Positions 59,630-64,000 of a DNA stretch of 64,000 nucleotides are shown in pieces (within the stretch, counting starts at the first letter, position 1; each line of letters begins with the position of its first letter). Under the pieces are notes generated by a model, which was given only the letters and a program-made list of their open reading frames with translations, searched no databases and had not been told where the DNA came from. Made by a program: the position numbers and the translations under genes. This DNA is from an uncultured Planococcus sp. (GTDB taxonomy: Bacteria > Bacillota > Bacilli > Bacillales_A > Planococcaceae), in NCBI GenBank assembly GCA_947502505.1, contig CANNAE010000003.1, forward strand, positions 186,001 through 250,000. The letters are read 5' to 3'.

Positions 59630-60757
59630 ATGAACCCGCAATACAAATCATTATTTGAAGAAATCACTTTGCCAAACGGCGTTGTCCTATCTGATCGTTT
59701 AGGCGTTGCCCCGATGACAACCTATTCAGGAAATCCAGATGGCACGGTATCGGATGCAGAACTTGCCTATTACCGCCGCCGCGCAGGCCTTGGCAGCCTA
59801 TTTGTCTCTGCCTGCATCGCGGTGTCGGAAAACGGTCTCGCTTTCCCGAACCAATTCGTCGCATATAAAGACGATGTCATGCCGCGCCTCAAGCAATTGG
59901 CGACGGAAATGAAGTCACAAGGAAGCAAAGCGATCCTGCAAATGCAGCATGGCGGACGCCAAGGCCAGCCGGATTTGATCGAAGCGGGCGAAACGGTCGC
60001 ACCGAGCGCCATTGCGGAATCTGCGGACAAGCCAACACCACGCGCATTGACGGGTGAGGAAATCACGGACATCATCCGCGATTTCGGCGAAACGACGCGC
60101 CGCGCAATCGAAGCCGGATTTGACGGCGTGGAAATCCACGGCGCCAATACGTATTTGATCCAGCAATTCGTTTCCGCTACTTACAACCAGCGTGAAGACG
60201 AGTGGGGCGGCAGCTTAGAGAACCGCTTGAAATTTGCCTTGGCTGTCTTGGATGAAGTGAAGCAAGTGGCTGCGGAACATGCAGACGACAGCTTCATCAT
60301 CGGCTACCGTTTGTCACCGGAAGAAAACAATGCAGAATCCGTCGGCTATACGATCAAAGAGACGCAACAATTGGTCGAGCGTTTGATCGAAGGCGGCATC
60401 CATTATCTCCACGTATCGCTTATGGAATTCAAAAAAGCACCGCGTGGCATGGAAGATGGCGATAGCATCGTCCAAATCCTGTCTAAACAGATCGACGGCC
60501 GAGTGGCATTCGTCGTAGTCGGTGGCGTCACGCGCCCTGAACACGCGGCAGCCGCGCTTGAAGAAGGAGCAGACATCATCGTCATGGGCCGCCAAGCACT
60601 GGTCGATCCGGAATGGACCGAGAAAGTGAAGCAAGGAAACGAATCAGAAATCAACGAAACAGTACCGCAAGAATTGGTCGGTAAACTCGACATCCCTGAA
60701 ACGATGTGGAACGCTGTCACTTCTTACGGAATGGTCAAAGTTGACGCGAAAGTATAA
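59630..60757 (+). CDS. Old Yellow Enzyme family NADH:flavin oxidoreductase
   Basis: The 375-residue FMN TIM-barrel enzyme has VAPMTTYSGNPDG at the first strand, QMQHGGRQGQP (about 105), the catalytic-site segment DGVEIHGANTYLIQQFVSATYNQREDEWGGSLENR (about 165-198) and the FMN-binding FVVVGGVTRPEHAA...DIIVMGRQALVDPEW end. It resembles YqiG-type proteins rather than the shorter YqjM, and reduces activated alkenes or nitro compounds. AGGGAAGAGGT precedes the ATG. Confidence 0.9.
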   Translation: MNPQYKSLFEEITLPNGVVLSDRLGVAPMTTYSGNPDGTVSDAELAYYRRRAGLGSLFVSACIAVSENGLAFPNQFVAYKDDVMPRLKQLATEMKSQGSKAILQMQHGGRQGQPDLIEAGETVAPSAIAESADKPTPRALTGEEITDIIRDFGETTRRAIEAGFDGVEIHGANTYLIQQFVSATYNQREDEWGGSLENRLKFALAVLDEVKQVAAEHADDSFIIGYRLSPEENNAESVGYTIKETQQLVERLIEGGIHYLHVSLMEFKKAPRGMEDGDSIVQILSKQIDGRVAFVVVGGVTRPEHAAAALEEGADIIVMGRQALVDPEWTEKVKQGNESEINETVPQELVGKLDIPETMWNAVTSYGMVKVDAKV

Positions 60758-60764
60758 ACGATAG

Positions 60765-60802
60765 AAAGCTCCCAGGCCGAATATGGCCTGGGAGCTTTTT
60801 TT
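60765..60802 (+). terminator. Terminator of the Old Yellow Enzyme gene
   Basis: AAAGCTCCCAGGCC-GAATAT-GGCCTGGGAGCTTTTTTT, perfect 14-bp stem. Confidence 0.92.
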
Positions 60803-60860
60803 GTATAAGAATAATCTATTTGATAGACTGATATGAATCATAAGCGTAGGGAGTGATTGG

Positions 60861-61505
60861 GTGTCTCTGATTCCAGCTGAACAGTTAAAGCAACTCTTTT
60901 CAGTCGATGCCAAGTTTTATCATGCTGAGATCGAGAATAAAACGATTCTCATGCGCCGCGAAGCACGGATCAGGCGAAACGGCGCCTATACTGCTCGGGC
61001 AGATGCGGTGATCGTCATGATTAATCCGTCCAATTGCGCGCAAGCTGGGGAAAAAGCTAATAGCGCGCGTGATGCGGAGTGGATATCCACCAACCCGAAT
61101 CCGACGCAATATCAATTGATGAACTTGATGGAGCGGCAAGGGTGGAATCTAGTCACACTCGTCAATTTATCGGATATTTGCGAAGGGAATATGAGCAAGT
61201 TCAAGGTCATTGAAAAACAGTTCAATAGAGCCGGTGTTGCCCATTCGCTATTCCAAGAAAGGAATGTAGAGGAGCGTGAAGCCTTGCTGGGGTCTGCCGA
61301 CCAACTCATTTTTGCATGGGGCTCATCGACTGTCGCCAAAAGGCTCGCGGCAGAATTCGGCTTGTTTCGAAACGGGCAGGCGGAAAGTCCGTATGAGCAT
61401 GCGATAGCCTGGGTGGCAGCTGAAAAGGGCTTTCCGCGCCATCCGAAGCCTGCGACGGTAGCGGACCGGATCATCTGGTTAGATCAAATGGAAGCTTTGC
61501 TTTAG
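60861..61505 (+). CDS. DUF1643-like protein
   Basis: The 214-residue cytoplasmic protein contains VIVMINPSNCAQAG (about 50-63), a run WNLVTLVNLSDICEGN and DQLIFAWGSSTVAKRLA, the order expected for the DUF1643 family (usual core LNPSTAD...NLF...WG). Function is unknown. The start is GTG with AGGGAGTG upstream. It stands alone between the Old Yellow Enzyme terminator and the repeat/T-box region. Confidence 0.7.
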   Translation: MSLIPAEQLKQLFSVDAKFYHAEIENKTILMRREARIRRNGAYTARADAVIVMINPSNCAQAGEKANSARDAEWISTNPNPTQYQLMNLMERQGWNLVTLVNLSDICEGNMSKFKVIEKQFNRAGVAHSLFQERNVEEREALLGSADQLIFAWGSSTVAKRLAAEFGLFRNGQAESPYEHAIAWVAAEKGFPRHPKPATVADRIIWLDQMEALL

Positions 61506-61550
61506 TAATCGACAAGCCGCCTTTTTAGACTTTCGGAAATTTTAAGAAGC

Positions 61551-61613
61551 CGTATTTTCCGAAGCTTATCGCTCGCTTTCCGTGGGCTCGCGCCCAAGCC
61601 TCCTCAGCCGCTT
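61551..61613. repeat. GC-rich intergenic repeat, short copy
   Basis: These 63 nt are identical to 45804-45866. The copy then diverges to GTGCTCCGCGGCTTG, and the -35 box of the T-box promoter begins 13 nt after the identity ends. No gene lies in 61506-61679. Confidence 0.8.
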
Positions 61614-61625
61614 GTGCTCCGCGGC

Positions 61626-61653
61626 TTGACTTATTCCGCGGAGATGCTAAGAT
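61626..61653 (+). promoter_or_regulatory. Promoter of the T-box/NhaC transcript
   Basis: TTGACT (61626-61631), 16-nt spacer, TAAGAT (61648-61653); start expected near 61660. Confidence 0.45.
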
Positions 61654-61679
61654 TTAAAGCAATTGCAAAAAGCAACGAC

Positions 61680-61893
61680 GAATATGTTGAATGATGAAAG
61701 AGTAGGCTCATTGCGCGCAGCGGTAAGAGACTGGACGGTCGGTGGAAGTCCAGGCAGCAATTGGGGTGAATTACGCCATCTGCAGTTTCAACGGTCAATT
61801 GAGTGGATGTTCCGGAGCGGAAGATCAACTAGGGTGGTAACGCGGAGAAAGCCTTCGTCCCTTTTTTAAGGGATGACAGGTTTTCTTTTTTTA
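61680..61893 (+). ncRNA. T-box riboswitch leader of the NhaC-type transporter gene
   Basis: Stem I is closed by GTTGAA (61686-61691) with TTCAAC (61787-61792). AGTA (61701-61704) and the distal GGTGGAAGTCC loop are present, and the invariant T-box sequence AGGGTGGTAACGCGG lies at 61831-61845. A terminator (61848-61893, GTCCC/GGGAT core and T run) follows, in competition with the antiterminator. Uncharged tRNA binding would permit transcription. The specifier lies in the loop GTGAATTACG (61766-61775): TAC (Tyr), ATT (Ile) or TTA (Leu) can be read, and the exact triplet is not certain. Confidence 0.92.
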
Positions 61894-61919
61894 TTTTCAC
61901 AATACAGGAGGAACTGGAC

Positions 61920-63305
61920 ATGTTTCATATTAAAGCGATTTTATCACCAGGCACAAAGGAAGCGGCGGCTTTGGTCGCGCTTATTGTCGCCATCATTAGT
62001 TTCAGCATTATCCGGTTCGAAGCGGCTCCGCACGTGCCGATCTTGATCTCGATCCTATTATTGATGTGCTACGGGCTGGCTAAAAAACTATCCTACCGTG
62101 AATTGGAGCGGGGGCTGATTGAAGGCGCTAGCGCGGGGATGGGCGCCGTTTTCTTATTCTTCTTCATCGGCATTCTCATTAGCAGCTGGATGATGAGCGG
62201 GACGATCCCGACTTTGATATACGCCGGGTTTAGCTTGGTGACGCCCGTATTTTTCTTTGCGGTGGTCTTCGTCGTCACGGCGATTATTGGGCTGTCGATT
62301 GGCAGCTCCTTAACGACTGTGGCGACAGTCGGTGTCGCATTGATCGGCATCGCTGGCGCATTGGATTTGTCACTCGCGATTACGGCAGGAGCCATCGTCT
62401 CTGGCGCCTTTTTCGGGGACAAGATGTCGCCGTTATCGGATACGACCAATTTGGCCGCGTCCATAGTCGGCGTGGATCTCTTTGAACATATTCGCAATAT
62501 GGGCTGGACGACGATCCCTGCCTTTATCTTGACGCTGGTGTTCTTCGGGCTGTTATCGCCATCTGTTAGCTTGGACCATACCGAAAACATCGCTTTGTTC
62601 AAGGAAGGTTTGCTTGAGACCGGCTTGATCCATTGGTACGCCATGGTGCCGCTTGTCATTTTGATTGTCTTGACGGTATTCAAAGTGCCGGCGGTTTTGA
62701 CTTTGGCCGCGAGTTCTGTGGTCGCGCTCGGTATTTCTTTGTTCCACCAGAGCCTGCAAGCCGCATCGATGCTGGGGATTTTGTTTGGTGGCTACCAATC
62801 GTCGACTGGCATTGATGAAATCGATGCATTGCTGTCACGCGGCGGCATGGCAAGCATGTTCTTCACCATCGCCTTAGTGCTGCTTGCACTGAGCATGGGC
62901 GGTTTATTATTCAAGCTTGGCATCATCCAAAGCCTGCTTGCGAAAATCGAGAGTCTGTTGAAGAAAGTATCTTCTGTCATCGTCGCCTCTGCCTTAACGG
63001 CGATTGGCACGAATATCCTCGTCGGGGAACAATATTTATCGATCTTGCTGACGGGCCAGGCGTTCCAGGAGCCGTATAAGAAAGTCGGCTTGGCTGGAAA
63101 GAACCTGAGCCGCGTCATGGAAGATGCAGGAACAGTCGTCAATCCACTCGTGCCGTGGAGCGTCTGCGGGATTTTCATCGCCTCAGTTTTGGACGTTTCG
63201 ACATTGGAATATTTGCCGTTTGCGTTCTTCTGCTTGCTGTCGCCTGTTTTGACGGTATTGCTCGGAGTGAGCGGGAAAACATTGACTTATATCGAAAAGC
63301 AATAA
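61920..63305 (+). CDS. NhaC-family transporter under T-box control
   Basis: The 461-residue protein has about twelve membrane helices and NhaC-family blocks: LIEGASAGMGAVFLFFFIGILISSWMMSGTIPTLIY (about 60-100), GLSIGSSLTTVATVGVALIGIAGAL (about 125), ITAGAIVSGAFFGDKMSPLSDTTNLAASIVGVDLFEHI (about 158-195). NhaC proteins exchange Na+ and H+ or carry organic anions. Control by a T-box strongly suggests that this one moves an amino acid rather than serving pH homeostasis. CAGGAGG precedes the ATG. Confidence 0.88.
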   Translation: MFHIKAILSPGTKEAAALVALIVAIISFSIIRFEAAPHVPILISILLLMCYGLAKKLSYRELERGLIEGASAGMGAVFLFFFIGILISSWMMSGTIPTLIYAGFSLVTPVFFFAVVFVVTAIIGLSIGSSLTTVATVGVALIGIAGALDLSLAITAGAIVSGAFFGDKMSPLSDTTNLAASIVGVDLFEHIRNMGWTTIPAFILTLVFFGLLSPSVSLDHTENIALFKEGLLETGLIHWYAMVPLVILIVLTVFKVPAVLTLAASSVVALGISLFHQSLQAASMLGILFGGYQSSTGIDEIDALLSRGGMASMFFTIALVLLALSMGGLLFKLGIIQSLLAKIESLLKKVSSVIVASALTAIGTNILVGEQYLSILLTGQAFQEPYKKVGLAGKNLSRVMEDAGTVVNPLVPWSVCGIFIASVLDVSTLEYLPFAFFCLLSPVLTVLLGVSGKTLTYIEKQ

Positions 63306-63330
63306 ATCGTCAATTGAATCGGACAATTTA

Positions 63331-63369
63331 AAAAGCCTCTTCCATCAAGGTTTGATGGAAGAGGCTTTC
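63331..63369. terminator. Bidirectional terminator
   Basis: AAAGCCTCTTCCATCAA-GG-TTTGATGGAAGAGGCTTT between the NhaC-type gene and the convergent XRE gene. Confidence 0.85.
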
Positions 63370-63394
63370 GCTATGGAATTTGATTTGCGGGGCG

Positions 63395-63604
63395 CTATTC
63401 TTCTGCCCGGTATTCCAATACATCGCCTGGCTGGCAGTCGAGCACTTTGCAAATTGATTCAAGCGTCGAGAAACGGATCGCTTTTGCTTTGCCGTTTTTC
63501 AGGATGGACAGATTGGGCATGGTGACGCCGACTTTTTCGGATAGCTCGGTCATGCTCATTTTGCGCTTAGCGAGCATGACGTCGAGATTAATGACGATTG
63601 GCAT
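63395..63604 (-). CDS. XRE/Cro-like DNA-binding protein (YozG-like)
   Basis: The 69-residue protein is a bare helix-turn-helix domain: LDVMLAKRKMSMTELSEKVGVTMPNLSILKNGKAKAIRFSTLESICKVLDCQPGDVLEYR. This group (YozG/YvaO-type Cro/C1) is usually encoded with a DUF2975 membrane protein, as here, 9 nt upstream. The role is probably control of that pair. GAGGTGA just before the ATG overlaps the end of the DUF2975 gene. Confidence 0.88.
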   Translation of the reverse strand: MPIVINLDVMLAKRKMSMTELSEKVGVTMPNLSILKNGKAKAIRFSTLESICKVLDCQPGDVLEYRAEE

Positions 63605-63613
63605 TAGATCACC

Positions 63614-64000
63614 TCAGACCGTAAGATCGTTTTCTGATTGGATGTCGATGGCGTGCGCCAGCAGTTTCTGCAAAACCGCTGCAAAAATAGCGATGACGAA
63701 TGCGGCAAAGCCGATACTCGCGCCCATCAAGATGAGGCCCGGTGCATCGTCGATTTCTGCGATCATGTAAAACAGCGGCATCGCGAGAAAATAGATGCCC
63801 GTAATGGAGAGGGCGCACAGCTTGATGTTCTTGATTGCCTTCACTGAGCGCACAGAAAAGGCGGTGTTGTCATCGATGAAACTCAATAATTTAAATGTCT
63901 GGTACAGCGCCAGGAAATAAGCGGTCGCGGTTGCATAGAGCATGACGATAAAGACATACTGCAGAAATGCCAGCTGGTCCGGCCCATCCTGGATGATGCT
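63614..64000 (-). CDS. DUF2975 membrane protein (YoaS-like), N-terminus missing
   Basis: The gene runs off the right edge; 128 codons remain open to the last base. The protein has at least three membrane helices and the DUF2975 phrases FKLLSFIDDNTAFSVRSVKAIKNIKLCALSITGIYF and GFAAFVIAIFAAVLQKLLAHAIDIQSENDLTV. It forms a pair with the small XRE regulator, a widespread Bacillales and actinobacterial module of unknown purpose. The internal Met at 63943 is unlikely to be the true start because the frame and a helix continue upstream. Confidence 0.85.
   Translation of the reverse strand, partial: SIIQDGPDQLAFLQYVFIVMLYATATAYFLALYQTFKLLSFIDDNTAFSVRSVKAIKNIKLCALSITGIYFLAMPLFYMIAEIDDAPGLILMGASIGFAAFVIAIFAAVLQKLLAHAIDIQSENDLTV

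Noticed and set aside
1..64000. CRISPR arrays, rRNA or tRNA genes, prophage or full insertion sequences
   Set aside because: No direct-repeat/spacer pattern, cloverleaf or transposase/integrase/phage structural gene was seen in any region.

Overview
The window looks like chromosome from a Gram-positive Bacillales, most likely a Planococcus or Planomicrobium-type member of the Planococcaceae. The evidence is the C30-type carotenoid desaturase end at the left edge, a FatR/CYP102A pair, Bacillus-type nifS|nadBCA and YtrA-type loci, a class D sortase with an LPDTA substrate, an LtaS-type enzyme, strong AGGAGG ribosome-binding sites and a T-box leader. Base composition is close to half GC. Function calls rest on reading motifs in the translations; no database search was run.

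Layout. 0-6 kb: end of a carotenoid desaturase gene, a 326-bp MITE-like element with perfect 16-bp terminal inverted repeats, a BCCT osmolyte transporter behind a long folded 5' leader, a soluble P450, a DUF4097 repeat protein and a SRPBCC protein. 6-10 kb: a FadR-type regulator divergent from a D-lactate dehydrogenase/BASS transporter operon, with a PdhR-like operator and a repeat-filled gap, then an arr rifampin ADP-ribosyltransferase. 10-18 kb: an aldo/keto reductase behind a sigma-B-like promoter, a lipoprotein, an AIM24 protein, fatR-CYP102A with two palindromic operators, and an aspartate dehydrogenase-like gene. 18-21.4 kb: a four-gene OsmF/OpuC-type compatible-solute ABC operon, also behind a folded leader. 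21.5-31.8 kb: peptidase, atypical kinase, OppA-type lipoprotein, DUF2207 membrane protein, a hydrolase fused to about ten membrane segments, metallophosphoesterase, PH-domain protein and MgtC.

32-45.8 kb: an LPXTG/excalibur surface protein with its class D sortase; an epimerase-methyltransferase pair; rhodanese; SDR; a large coiled-coil SF1 helicase paired with a winged-helix protein; an LtaS-type enzyme; a 50-residue zinc-ribbon protein; a formamidase-like gene. 46-53 kb: a YtrA-type ABC operon with its operator, then nifS divergent from nadB-nadC-nadA. 53-58.4 kb: a LacI-controlled permease-aldehyde dehydrogenase-alcohol dehydrogenase operon with a near-ideal operator and a candidate cre site. 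58-64 kb: quinone oxidoreductase-like protein, an Old Yellow Enzyme, a DUF1643-like protein, a T-box-controlled NhaC-type transporter, and the XRE/DUF2975 pair at the right edge.

The most unusual signals are non-coding: two folded leaders in front of two unrelated osmolyte transporters, a short promoter-terminator unit with no gene (candidate sRNA or attenuator), a family of GC-rich intergenic repeats including a 63-nt exact duplication 15.7 kb apart, and the MITE. Among the protein genes, the helicase plus winged-helix pair and the hydrolase/membrane fusion are the least explained. No CRISPR array, rRNA, tRNA or complete prophage was seen.
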